Of a stretch of 64,000 nucleotides of DNA, positions 1-10,068 are shown in pieces. Below the pieces are notes generated by a model, which worked only from the letters and a program-made list of their open reading frames with translations, did not search any database and was not told the origin of the DNA. The translations under genes were made by a program, and so were the position numbers. This stretch comes from Isochrysis galbana (Eukaryota; Haptophyta; Isochrysidales; Isochrysidaceae): contig CM030936.1 of assembly GCA_018136815.1 (NCBI GenBank), positions 5,369,774-5,433,773 on the forward strand, written 5' to 3'. Position 1 is the first letter of the stretch. Every line of letters starts with the position of its first letter.

Positions 1-160
1 CATTTCCTTGTTCGGTCTGCCAGTAGGTTCCTGTGCGTTCCGTGATAAGGATACGTAAGTGTGGGGAGTGTTGACGTGAGTGTGGTGCCGTGTCGTTAGT
101 CCATCGGATATTATCCGTCTTTCGTCTGTCGTTCTTCGTTCGTCGCTCTCGTTCTCGTTC

Positions 161-176
161 TCGTTCCCGTTCTCGT
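161..176. repeat. Target-site duplication, left copy
   Basis: TCGTTCCCGTTCTCGT, identical to 1620-1635. It lies in a degenerate CGTTCT tandem tract, so part of the match could be fortuitous. Its exact abutment on the LINE poly-T end supports a true duplication. Confidence 0.75.
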
Positions 177-1619
177 TCCAAGAGCCCACATTGTCGCAAA
201 CTACCACCACACCAACGCTCATGGGGGGCGACTTCAACTGCGTGGAAAACGTCGCGACCGACACGAAAGGACACGGACCGACACCATACGCGAACACCCA
301 CGGAGACAAGTGGAATGCCCTCGTCAGAAAAGCCAAACTTAAAGACGTGCACCGCACGATGAAACTAGACCCACACACGGGATACACACGACTCTCACAC
401 ACCATTCACACGAGAATAGACAGAATATACCACAGCACAGCGACGGACTCGTTCCAATGGCACAAGCTAGGACCTAGCCCAGACCTATTCTCGGGCAAAG
501 CCGCCTCCGATCACCTACCACTCCTAGCCGCCTTCGAAACCCCACAATATGTCCGTAACCGGCACTACGACTTGCCCATAGACTCGAAGATAATAACGGA
601 AGATGGAGCCGTCAAGACAGTAGAAATATTGCTCAAGAGAGCGGACGCGAGAGCGAAAGCCAACGGAGACCTAGCCGGAGAGTGGACACAAGCGAAAACG
701 CGCATAGCGGCTTTCTTAAGGGAAGCAACGGCCGCAAGCAAGACACCCGCCATACACACAACGCTCGAAAGGAGAATAGCCGAACTCAACATCCACCTCA
801 TCAAGAAGGGCCCGGACCCTAACCTCACGGAGCGAATAGCGAAAGCAAACCGAGAGCTCGCGGAAGAGCGAAGACATTTCCCAATAAGACACCTCAAACT
901 ACACGAACAAATCCAACAAGAGGATCTCCACTCCAAAGAATTCTTCAGAAAACTCAAACAAAGGAAATGGAAAGGAGCCATAAGCGAACTCTACAAGACG
1001 AAAGACTGGGAGAACCCACGACACGACGAACGTGAGACGGTTACCTCGGACGCGGACATACGAAAAGAATTCAGGAAATACTATGTCTGGCTATACTCGC
1101 CGAAAGCCTCGCAGCGCACACCCGAACTTGAAACCACGCTTTCCGACCGCCCCCTACACGATCTTGATAGGCGCAAGTTAGAGGGTCGTATCACGATCGA
1201 CGAAACCACCCAGGCCATTAGGAGCATAGGCCCCGGGAAAAGCGCGGGCCCGGACGGCATCCCGGCGGAAGTATATAAGGCACACGAGGGCATAGTGGCA
1301 CCGATACTAACCGAACTCTACAATCAATCCCTAGACACGGGCCTCCTCCCATTCACCATGAGAGAGGGGGACATAATATTGCTATACAAAAAAGAGGACG
1401 CACGAGACGGCACGAGGGAAGGCCGAAGAGTCGACCGTCGGGGATCGGTGCACGCCGCCTGCCACTGGAAACCCCAAGTACTGGGCCCCTAAGTAGAGCA
1501 CGAGGGGACGAGCCGCAAGGCGAGTGCGAGGGAGTGATAAGGGATGCGGGCGCGGCTGTCATATGGAGGATGTCGGGGTCGCGCGCGCGATGAGAACATT
1601 AAGAAGTTTTTTTTTTATT
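177..1619 (+). mobile_element. 5'-truncated, internally deleted LINE copy
   Basis: A non-LTR retrotransposon copy bounded by a 16-bp direct repeat (161-176 and 1620-1635, TCGTTCCCGTTCTCGT), which is the target-site duplication left by target-primed reverse transcription. The body starts inside the endonuclease domain and ends in a 3' untranslated region that closes with ATTAAGAAG plus a T-rich run. The same 3' end recurs at 44140-44325, 47780-47987 and, inverted, 59068-59180. Most of the reverse transcriptase is missing: the ORF passes from early RT sequence into the 3' UTR near 1400. The deleted middle and truncated start make this copy inactive. Confidence 0.9.
179..1492 (+). pseudogene. 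LINE ORF2 remnant: APE-type endonuclease and start of RT
   Basis: The open frame carries the C-terminal landmarks of an apurinic-like endonuclease: GGDFNC, a TRIDRIY-type motif and SDHLPLL. A charged helical linker follows, then the first RT block (GKSAGPDGIPAEVYK and DIILLYKKEDARD). In a complete element the RT would continue for several hundred residues, including the FADD-type catalytic motif. Here the frame runs into 3' UTR sequence (homologous to 47785 onward) and stops at 1492. Frame and domain order match a single-ORF or ORF2-type LINE. The family name is not assigned. Confidence 0.85.
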
Positions 1620-1635
1620 TCGTTCCCGTTCTCGT
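1620..1635. repeat. Target-site duplication, right copy
   Basis: Follows directly on the T-rich 3' end of the LINE and is identical to 161-176. Confidence 0.75.
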
Positions 1636-1639
1636 CCCT

Positions 1640-1985
1640 CGTTCTCAACACTACCTCAGTACCAAAAACCTCTCCAATCCCTCAGCCCCAGCCTATCCAC
1701 CGCCAATTGCCCAGCCATGTCCGCTCCGTCGTCGCGCTCGCCCTCGCCCAAGCCCAAGCCCATCCTCCCGCCTTCCTCTGCTGAGGAGGTGGTCCAGCCC
1801 GCCAATTCATCACCCCCGGCCATCTCCGCCGCGCCGCCGCGCCTCCCGCCGATCGTTTCCCTTCCGTATCATCGCATATCGAGCCAGTGGTCATGCTCGA
1901 TCCGTCAGCAGGCAGGCCCCCGGCTCCCGTTAGCCGTTAGTTAGAACTCCCAGTTAGAAATCCCCACAAGCTCATTTTGGGTGAA
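1640..1985 (+). pseudogene. LTR-retrotransposon gag leader and start
   Basis: The ORF from 1717 begins MSAPSSRSPSPKPKP and continues with a PPSSAEEVVQP block. The same start and a similar leader (CTCAGCCCyAGCCTATCCA) recur at 20280-20500. The sequence is Ser/Pro-rich with no catalytic domain, consistent with the N-terminus of a gag polyprotein. After about 60 residues the two copies diverge in frame and this one ends at 1944. The LINE at 177-1619 is inserted just upstream. Its identity as gag rests on repetition and on the linked gag-like ORF at 20506-20904; it is not proven. Confidence 0.5.
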
Positions 1986-1986
1986 A

Positions 1987-2300
1987 ACCCAACTAAGTTT
2001 ATACTTGGTTGACCCATGGGGGGGCACGAGCCCCCCCCTCTCTCCACTCCTCCCCTGCCATGGGGGAGGAACCACCCATCCTCCTGGCACGCCTGATGGC
2101 TTGCCAGGAGGCCACTGCCCTACTGACCCACTCCCTTCCCCACGGGCTCGCCCCATTCGCCCATCCTGGCCCCTCGTGACCAGCCCATCGCTCCAACCCC
2201 CCCTCCCCCCCTGGTCGACAGTCGACAGGCAGACAGGTGCAGATTGGGGGCCCCAGAGGCTCAGGAGCGCCAGCGAGGGAGAGGCAGGGGAGGCCAGGGC
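1987..2300 (+). repeat. Hairpin-ATGG repeat, family A, copy 1
   Basis: Starts with a terminal hairpin (AACTAAGT, TTAT loop, ACTTGGTT) and then GACCCATGGGGGG. A GC-rich stretch follows that recurs inverted at 9765-9985 and 34185-34505. Shared landmarks are the GGAGGAACCACCC block, a CTTGCCAGGAG block and a GTCGAC-rich end. The hairpin and start codon layout match the 5' terminus of the short LINE at 46990, so these are probably LINE 5' ends lacking their 3' parts. No target-site duplication was found here. Confidence 0.65.
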
Positions 2301-2490
2301 CCAGTCCCAGCCTCCTCTGCCCCCAGAGCTGGCCTCCAGGAGCCTCCAGGGGTCGCCAGGGGCAGTTGCAGGCCTGCCGCAGGCGCGCCATCGCGCGTGC
2401 CGCAGGAGAGGGGAGAGAGAGCGCGGAGAAGGGGGTGGGCGGAGCGAGGGCTCCGCTCACCGAAAAATAGGTAAGTCCCGCACCTGTTTA
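2225..2490 (+). repeat. GC-rich dispersed repeat (GAGCGCCAGCGAGGGAG block)
   Basis: The block with GAGCGCCAGCGAGGGAGAGGC and the downstream GGCCGCAGGCGCGC-like stretch recur at 49010-49150 on the plus strand. Part of it recurs inverted within 38095-38230 and near 34195. It overlaps the end of the hairpin repeat. No coding capacity is evident. From 2490 to about 3190 I see only low-complexity GC-rich sequence and no gene. Confidence 0.5.
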
Positions 2491-3192
2491 CAGGATAAGT
2501 CGGGGCTGAGACCGCCGCCCACTCGGAGACACAGGAGGAAGGGGGGGAATGATCACCGGGGGGAGGCGCGGGCCACCGGACCATATCTAAGCCCTTCACC
2601 CCTATCCCCCTAGTAGTGCACGGGGGGAGTCGCCTTATGGCGGGGGGAGAAGGGCCGGGGAAGTGGGGGTGTAGAAAGTTTCCTACGTGAGTAGAAAGTA
2701 GAGGGTCCACGGCCGCGTGTGCGGTGAGACTATTAAAAGGTTTATTTATTTTGGGTGAAAACCCTGTAAGGTGTTTAACATACGGTAAACGACTCACTAG
2801 GCACCAGGTACTAGGTAGACCAGCGTAGGGAGTGTGAGGGGACCTGGACCTTGACCCGGACCGGGTTATCGGAGATGGGAAGCGCGCGCGCGCCCCCCCT
2901 CACCCTCACACTCTCTGTGATTGTGATCTGTGAGTGTGAGTGCAAGGCGTTCACTCCTCAATGGCGAATGGCGAATGGAGGGGGGAGGTGGTACCAAATG
3001 GAGGCAAACGACCTAAGATCCCAGTGTCTCAAGCATATGGATCCATACTGATATGGGGCTAAAATTAGACGGGTATGTTCCGATGGGGGCTCGATTACTC
3101 AGACATCGCGCATGGGGGCCTGGCGGTTTGTTATAACTTTATGAAATCTCGGCATTTGTGACATAAATAGACATATTCACCTATAAATTACA

Positions 3193-3445
3193 ATGGGAGG
3201 GAGGAGGGGGATAGGGGGAGGTGGGGGGAGAGGGAGGGAGGGAGGGAGGAAGTAGGGAGGGAAAAGGAGAAAGAGGGGGGAGAAGAAAAGAGAGCAAGAG
3301 CGAGAGAGGGGGAGAGAGGGGGGGCGGGGGCGGGGGGGGGCGAGGAGGGGGAGGGAGGGAGGGAGGGGAGGAGAAGAAGAGAGAGAGAGGGAGGGAGGGA
3401 AGGAGAGAGAGATACGGAGAGAGAGAGAGAGAGAGGGAGAGAGAC
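3193..3445 (+). repeat. Purine-rich (GGGA/GAGA) tract
   Basis: About 250 bases of almost pure G/A on the plus strand, ending about 20 bases before the kinesin start codon. Comparable one-sided tracts lie beside the AXS, PH, sulfotransferase and LHC genes, so such tracts may form part of promoters or 5' UTRs here. Long ORFs read through it in several frames are artefacts of composition. Confidence 0.8.
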
Positions 3446-3462
3446 GTAACAGTCTTTCTCAC

Positions 3463-6400
3463 ATGGTCGAGGAGAGCGCGTCGGAGGAGGCTGGCCTCGA
3501 GCCACTGTGCGTGTACGCACGGCTGCGACCCCCTGCAGGAAACTCGCGCGGTGAGGTGCAGGTGCGTAGCCGCTTCGGCCAGAATAAGGCGGTCCAATGC
3601 CGCAATCTCGAGTTTGCGCTAGACTGGGTCTTTGACGAGGACGTCTCTCAAGAGGAGATCTACGAGATGGCTGCGAGTGAGCGGATCGATTGGGTGCTCT
3701 CGGGCTACTCGGCAACGATCATTGCATACGGTCAGACCGGCTCAGGCAAGACCCACACCATGATCGGGCCCGAGGCGGTGATGAGCACGCTCAGTCTCCA
3801 GAGCGCCGACCCCGAAGACCTTGGGATCATCCCACGCGCCTGCATGCAGCTCTTCGATGACTTGTGCCATCGCGAGGCGCAGATCTCCATCGTGGTGCAG
3901 TGTGGCTATTTGGAGGTCTACAATGATCGACTGAATGACCTGTAAGCATGCGGCCGGAACTCCAAACCACCAAAGTTGGGATGCACGCAGGCGTGGCGCA
4001 TGGGATTGCCAGATGTGTCCGCTTTATGTCGTGAACCTCTTACGCAGGTCTTCCAACTCTTCCTTTTGGTCAACAGGTTGGGGGACGGCCGCAATCTCAA
4101 GCTGCGCGAAAGAAAGCGTGGCTTGGCAGTCGAGGGCCTTACGTTTGAGTTAACCCCGACCGCAGACGATGTGATGAGCGCCTTGTGGCGTGGCAATGGT
4201 AAGCGGACCGTTGCAGCCATGAAAATGAACGCACGCTCGTCGAGAGGTCACGCCATCATGTATTTATACGTTGAGGAAATCAATGGTGACGAGGGCAAGC
4301 GCGTGGGCAAGCTCACGCTCGTTGACTTGGCGGGAATGGAATCGTCTAAAAAATCCTTTGCCGTCGATGGCCCATCCAATGACCCGAAGCGGCGTGAAGA
4401 GGCCAAGCATATCAACACCTCGTTATGCGCACTCGCTTCGGTTATCGCTGCCCTCTCTGCGGCCTCCACGGGGCAATATAGTGCGCACGTGCCCTATCGA
4501 GACTCGAAGCTCACGCGCTTGCTGCAAGACTCCTTAGCTGATGGCTCGACGAAGTCGGCCGTTTTCGTGACACTACGCACAGAGCCTGAGAATCAGGAAG
4601 AAACAATTGCGACGCTTCGCTTTGCCCAGCGAGCGAAGGCCGTCCAGGTCCAGGTGCGTCCTAACATGGTAGAGGCTTCTCTTGATTGTCACAAACTGCA
4701 GGCGGAAGTTAAAGAAATGAACCTCGAATTGGCAGCTGCAAGGCGGGTGATCAGCAACTTAGAAGTAGCACTTGCGAAGGCGGAGGCGCAGGCGCGCGAT
4801 CAGATGAGCATATCGCGCAGGGGTTTCTCTGTGCCTCATGGCGGGGCATTGTCGCCGCCGGCCCTTCGCGACGGCACTAATGAAGCGGCCGTGTCCCTCG
4901 GAGCAATTGCGGAAGGTGGTGCCGCGTTGGGTCCCGCTGGAAGCTCGAGTGCAGGTGTCGCAGGGCGCACTCCTGAACAGCAGATAATGGCCTCGCTTGA
5001 GTTGGAGGTGGCTTATCTCCGCGGAAAGAATAGGCAGCTACGCGCCAGGAGCGTCATGCAGCGCTTTATGAATCTTCAGCTAGAGAGTAAGTGCACGTCG
5101 ACGGAAAGGTGAGGGTTACAATCCCATGAAACGCAACTCGCGCGAAGGAAGCGGGGCACCCGTGCGAGGCGCTATAGAACAATATGTCCATTGGCTTTAC
5201 TCCGACTCCTTGGCTGGCCGATTCTCCTGTTCGCAGGCAGCGTGGCGAGCTACAACTTAGAATCGATGAGATGGAAGATGCTCTTGAAGACCGCGATCGG
5301 AAGATCGCAGAATTGCAGATGGAATGTGGACGCCTCCGCGTTGCCGGAATGCAATTCGGGGGGCACTCACTGTCGCGTCCAACCTCTAGGGATACGCACC
5401 TAAACGAAAAAGGTGGCGAGGCTGTCCATTTCGCGAAGAAGATTGGCGTCGCAAATCTGGCCTCCTCGATGGGCTTTTCCGGGTCGGTACACAAAAGCGC
5501 GTCAGTACCCGGGTTGCACGAGTGGAGCGCTTCTACATCCAAACGAGGGAATCGTAGGCAGTCGCTTCCAGCACCGTTGGGAGAAGACGGCGATGAGTTC
5601 GAGCGCTTTGCGCAAAAGGCGAGGGCGCGGAAGCTCGCTTTGGCCGCGCGAGGGTTCGAGGTAGAAAATGTTTTCATCGATCAACTTTTCGATGACGCAA
5701 AGGTGCTCGATCACGCTGCAGGACACCCTTGCCTACAAACAGCTGCCCATGCGATGTGCGACAGTCACGCTCGGCCTAAATGCAAGCGTGTGTTTTTCAA
5801 GGTGGTTGCGAGCTCTCATTGAGTGCGCTCAACGCGTTGTACGTCTCATTGAATGCTTTCGCTTATCTTAGATGCGCGTGTGCTGCCCATACACAGACCC
5901 AAGGGATTGCCGAGGACAAGTGGCATGACTTTCTCTTGGCCGAATTGCCATCGCCACGACGTGAGCAAACGGATGTTGAAGATACTCACTCAGGTGTCGT
6001 ACCGCATGGCGTTATTGATCAACTGAGTGCGTTCACCTGATGCGCCGACTGAGGGATTGGTGTTACTTTAAACTTGCGTCATTCAGTCTTCACTTGACGT
6101 CTCCCTCATGCCTGCACTGGATATCGCCGTGTGGGTTGACCTCTCGGCATCTCTTATTGTCGCAGATGTAAGCATTTCCAACGCACAACGCCAAGCTCGT
6201 GAATCGCAAGGAGCGCCCGCTGCCGTGCTGACACGCATCAAGTCCTGGTGGACGCGATCGGAATCGAGCGCCAACCTTGATGTTTCCGCGGCCAATACTA
6301 TCAAAGACGATCAGACCTTCACAGGCCCACGCTCATCAGGGGCGGTGGGCTCCGCGGCGGCGATTTCTCGTGGAGCTGGGCTTGATCCTGCCATGGGAAT

Positions 6401-7166
6401 CGTCTCGAACCATCCGCCCCAGCGCCATGCATGCTGGCAAGCGGGGGCGGGTGCGCCTGCGGGTTTGGGGTGTTCGCCATCGGCCCGGGCTTTCTTGGCT
6501 CCTGTAGGGACTTCCGAAGCTTCTAGCCAGGCTCGCCTTGGCGCTGTGCAGAGTGCAGCACTGGGCGCGGCCGATGCGGCCAACGCTGCCGCTGAACAGG
6601 CTCGACGTGCGGTACAAAGACAAAGATCGTCCCAGCAGTCAGCTGCCATGGCATCGCTTGCCGGCTCGATCGCTGCTGGATATATACGGCGCGATAAGCC
6701 TCCCGAAATTGGCGGCCCTCGGATGTTGATTCGTGAAGTCCAACCAACTACCTATGATGGCTATCAACGAACGTTTGAGAGAAAACATCCTACCATGGCG
6801 GTGGTCGCTAGCGATTTGGGGACATTCTCCAGCGCGTCTTCCAGGGGCCCCTGTGACAACGTGGCAATCGGAAGTGCAGGGGCGCATCCCAGGCGCGTTC
6901 CTCCCATAGAAGACGAGCAAGGTTACAACTGCCGTTCGATCGCTTCCCTGTATTCCTCGCACATGGGCGGCGGTGGTTTGGAGAAGCCGCACGAGCAGGG
7001 TTTGGGCACCGCAGGCAGCACAAGAGGCTTCCACACCGAGTCCCGCGATGGAGACGTAAGCATCCAGCACCACGTCCACCCCGATGAGTTGGCCGCTGAA
7101 ATCGCTGCGGTTGAAGAGGAAATACGCAGAATCTCGCTGATGCGAGGAACGGCAAACCAAGGATAG
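3463..7166 (+). CDS. Kinesin with N-terminal motor domain, five exons
   Basis: An ATP-driven microtubule motor. Exons 3463-3941, 4077-5108, 5237-5702, 5897-5993 and 6166-7166 join in phase to 1024 residues. The motor covers roughly residues 15-335: P-loop GQTGSGKT near 90, EVYNDRLNDL split by intron 1, switch I NARSSRGH (SSRSH in most kinesins) near 210, switch II DLAGME (usually DLAGSE) near 243, and the HVPYRDSKLTRLLQDSL microtubule-binding helix. A coiled coil follows (AEVKEMNLELAAARR and, in exon 3, LRIDEMEDALEDRDRK), then a low-complexity Ala/Ser-rich tail. In intron 2 a stronger-looking donor at 5087 breaks the frame; using 5109 restores it. The subfamily cannot be fixed by eye. The switch substitutions are unusual but conservative in position. 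Confidence 0.93.
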
Positions 7167-7369
7167 TGGGATTAGTCTTAGCCGATAACGTAAGCCTAAA
7201 ATCCTAAAATTGAAAGCTTCAACAATTTAGTGATAATTGTAAGTGATGCTTTAATTATTAATTTAAAAATCTTATCAAAAAACTATCGTTTGAACTAGAG
7301 GGTGCAACCTCAGGTTTGGTTGTTTTTTTTTGCAAGTGCCCCCCATGTGGACGGTAAAAGTTCTACTAA

Positions 7370-7757
7370 AGGACCCCCTTATTACAGTACAAACGTGCAG
7401 CAAGGCGATTTGACCGCAGAAAAGGGGACATCGCAGCCAAGTGCGCTCACCCGGGCGGGGAGCAAGAAGGTCTTCAGCGAGAAGCAATCTTTGAAGCTGC
7501 GGGTTCCCATGCTTGTGAGCGATGCCGGAAAGTCCAGGGCGTGGAGAGCACGGCAGCACCTGAACGCCTCATCTTCAATGACTTGCAGTCCGTCCGGGAG
7601 AACAATCTCTTGCAGGTGCGAAAAGCAAAAAAAAGGAATTCTTGTGGATTGTGGTCACCCCGGGGGGCACTTGGATCGAAGCGTGCGACGACTGCGTGCA
7701 CGTGGGCATCCAGCCAGGGATGATTGGAGGATCTTCGTCTCGGGGTCGTTTCTTTGA
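7370..7757 (+). pseudogene. Unrecognised frameshifted ORF
   Basis: One frame is open from about 7370 through an A8 run at 7627-7634. A second frame then continues to a stop at 7757, encoding KEFLWIVVTPGGTWIEACDD and a GIQPGMIGG stretch. Across the A-run the two halves read as one protein of about 125 residues containing HACERCRK. Composition looks protein-like, but no family was recognised. It lies between the kinesin and the TnpB/Fanzor-like locus and could belong to either neighbour's mobile DNA. A sequencing error in the homopolymer is as likely as a real mutation. Confidence 0.3.
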
Positions 7758-7904
7758 CATGAGAAGCAAGTGAGCACGGGGCGAGGGAGCGGGCACAGGC
7801 CAGCGCCAGGAGCGGAGGGGGGAGAAGGGCACGCGGACGGAAGGGGGCGGGGCGAGGAGGAGGGGAGGGCGGAAGAGAGCAGGGCGGAGGGGCGCGGGGC
7901 GCTG

Positions 7905-8275
7905 GGGGAAAGAATGCCCCCCCCTCTTCTGACACCCTTCTTCTTTCCCCCGCGCCCCCTCCCCCTTCTGACACCCCTCAGTCTGACACCCCCCCTTTTT
8001 TCCCCCGCGCCCCTTTTTGGGAGCGCCCCCCTCTTCTTCCCCCCCCCCTCTTCTTCCCCCCGCGCCTGGAAGCCCCCCCCCCCCCCCTCCCTCGTCTTCC
8101 CCCGCGCCTGGGAGCCCCCCCCCTCCCTCTTCTTCCCCCCGCGCCCTCTTATTGGGAGCGCCCCCCCCCCCTCTTCTTCCCCCCGCGCCCCTCTTATTGG
8201 GAGCGCGCCCCGCCCCGCCCCCTCCCACTCTCCCTCCCGCTTCTTGCCTCTCCCCCTTGTCTCTCCCTCTTGTCC
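7905..8275 (+). repeat. Pyrimidine-rich tract with CCCCCCGCGCC units
   Basis: Imperfect tandem units of about 30-40 bases (CTTCTTCCCCCCGCGCC plus TGGGAGCGCC or TGGAAGCC). ORFs through it are Pro-rich and compositionally driven. It ends just before the LRR fragment at 8311. Confidence 0.8.
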
Positions 8276-8310
8276 CAGGGAGCATTCCGCCCTTAGCGAA
8301 CGCGGCGCAG

Positions 8311-8659
8311 ATGACCAACCCAGCGTACATGGAGGTGCTCCTCGAGCAAGATAGCCTCAGCTCGGCGTTGCGCGAGTGGGACGTTAAAAAGGCATATAAT
8401 TACGCCACGTCGGCCAAATCTGATACGCCCGAAAAGCAAAGGTGCATCGCGCTGTTAATCAATTGCCGTTTCGGCGCAGAGCACTCACAGCTCGTCGTGG
8501 ACGGCACTCGAGGCGATGCGAGTGCAAGCAAGCATCGTCGAGCTGCCCGAGAGCTGCTTCTTCGAGTGCACCTCGCTTCAGACCATCTCGCTTCCCCCGA
8601 CCGTCCTAGTGCTCGGAAAAAACGCACTGGCCCACTGCACGGCCCTCGTGGCGGTCTAA
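8311..8659 (+). pseudogene. BspA-type leucine-rich-repeat fragment
   Basis: Frame 2 around 8498-8657 reads as LRR_5/BspA-type repeats: ASIVELPESCFFECTSLQTI, then SLPPTVLVLGKNALAHCTAL, ending in TAA at 8657. The LP-x-x-L-x-x-IG unit resumes after the stop (LPIELREIGEKYREYC) and leads into the nuclease-like ORF. An ATG at 8311 opens a different frame (MTNPAYMEVLLEQDS) that overlaps the start, so at least one frameshift or an unresolved intron is involved. BspA-type LRRs are abundant surface or unknown proteins in algae. Here the fragment is the 5' partner of a chimera. Confidence 0.6.
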
Positions 8660-9308
8660 CTGCCGATCGAGCTGCGCGAGATTGGGGAGAAATATCGCGA
8701 ATACTGCACCGAGAGTCTGCGAACGCTGCAAGTTCGCCTTTCATTCTACTCGCATGTGGCGTATCGCCGGCGCCGCTGGAAAATTTACTTGAAGCAACAA
8801 CAAAGCATTTCGCGCCTGTTTAAACGCATTAAAACAATGCAACCTACGTGCGACAATCGACCAATGCTGCTAGCTTACGGCGCATGGGGACTGAATGTGC
8901 ACATAATGACGACGGGTCGCAAAGGTAACCCTCCTGCGCTTGGCATCGGAATGGCGCGCATGCTTGCAAAGCGCTTTCGAGTGATTTGGACACCTGAGTA
9001 TTTTACGTCAAGAACGTGTGTTGCATGTGGCTCGGTCTGCACTCGCTGCCCTCGCGTAGAACGCCAGCGACAGAATGGAAGACCAGGGCGAGTGCGTGAA
9101 ATTCGCGGCTTACGCCAATGCAGCAACAACGAGTGTGGCGCCACTAGCATGACGCTTGGTGGACTTTTTAATCGCGATCGTCAAGGAGCAATCAACATTG
9201 GACGCAACCTTGCTCTCGCATTAGTTAGACGGAAAGCCATTTTTTCGCGCTCCGTCCACTCCGGCTGAAATTGAGGACTTCGAGCTCAATGTGAAGATGG
9301 ACGAATGA
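8660..9308 (+). pseudogene. TnpB/Fanzor-like RuvC plus zinc-ribbon C-terminal fragment
   Basis: Related to transposon-encoded RNA-guided DNA nucleases (TnpB in prokaryotes, Fanzor in eukaryotes and their viruses). After about 25 LRR-like residues the ORF carries a basic helix (VAYRRRRWKIYLKQQQSISR), the RuvC-II-like LAYGAWG block, then WTPEYFTSRTCVACGSVC. A long insert leads to LRQCSNNECG, completing a CxxC...CxxxxC ribbon. RuvC-III follows as NRDRQGAINIGRNL with its Asp. The N-terminal half with the first catalytic Asp is absent. The Glu of WTPEYFTS sits near the ribbon, where rearranged Fanzor-type RuvC sites are reported to keep an alternative Glu. The frame stops at 9268. One indel in the T6 run near 9240 would extend it to 9308 with an acidic tail. 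Probably inactive; the LRR join makes it chimeric. Confidence 0.72.
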
Positions 9309-9563
9309 TATTTCAAACCAAAATGATTGCAACATATTCCTGCCACTGAACAGTGCCAATACACCGTCTAACACACCAAGTCTCCACTTTTACCGTACCC
9401 CTTCAACATTCAATGCCTGGATAGCAGGATCTTTAGAGCTTGTCGCGTTGTGTGGGCACTTTTGTGGGTGTTTGTGTTTCGTGACGGGTTTTAGAAGAAG
9501 AGGCGAACGCGGGTGGGGAAAGAGGGGCCCAGGTCAATGGCCGTGCGCTCCTTCCATTTTTTG

Positions 9564-9588
9564 ACACACACACACACACACACACAAA
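9564..9588 (+). repeat. (CA)n microsatellite
   Basis: About twelve CA units. From 9310 to 9760 I see no supported gene. A short ORF on either strand (9510-9760) has no recognisable motif. Confidence 0.9.
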
Positions 9589-9764
9589 ACTTCACAGTGA
9601 TGCCCGCTGGACGACCGTCTTCGATCGCGCCGGCGCGCAACATGGCAGCCAGCGCCACGCGCTTCCCACGAGACGATCCACAAGTGCTCCCACAAAACTT
9701 CAATGGGCAACGCTGTTCGGACACGAACCTTCACAGCACATTGATAGAAGCACCGCATCCGGGC

Positions 9765-9985
9765 TGGTCAGAGGGATGGGCTGGCCGGCTGGCCACGACA
9801 GGCGAATCAGGCGTGTCTATAGGGAGAGGAATGGGTCAGCAGGGCAGTGTGCTCCTGGCAAGCCATCAGGCATGCCATGAGAGTGAGTGGTTCCTCCCCC
9901 ATGGCAGGAGAGGAGTGGAGAGAGAGGGGGGCTCGTGGCCCCCCCCCCATGGCCGAACTAAGTACTAGTATAAACTTAGTTGACA
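9765..9985 (-). repeat. Hairpin-ATGG repeat, family A, copy 2
   Basis: Inverted copy of the repeat at 1987-2300. On the minus strand it starts near 9984 with AACTAAGT, a ten-base loop and ACTTAGTT, then CGGCCATGGGGG, and continues through the same GGAGGAACCACTC and CTTGCCAGGAG blocks. It is shorter than copy 1. Confidence 0.65.
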
Positions 9986-10068
9986 AACACTCATCGAAGA
10001 GCGCCCGAGCATCTCCGGGGATAACTTCCAATAATCTTCCAAGCAGTATGCGGGAGCGTTTCTATTCG

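Noticed and set aside
3181-3715. Long Pro/Leu/Ser-rich minus-strand ORFs upstream of the kinesin
   Set aside because: They translate a purine tract and carry no motif. Similar ORFs appear in every such tract.
5087-5236. Kinesin intron 2 donor at GTAAGT (5087)
   Set aside because: It has the better consensus, but neither available acceptor restores the coiled-coil frame. The donor at 5109 does.
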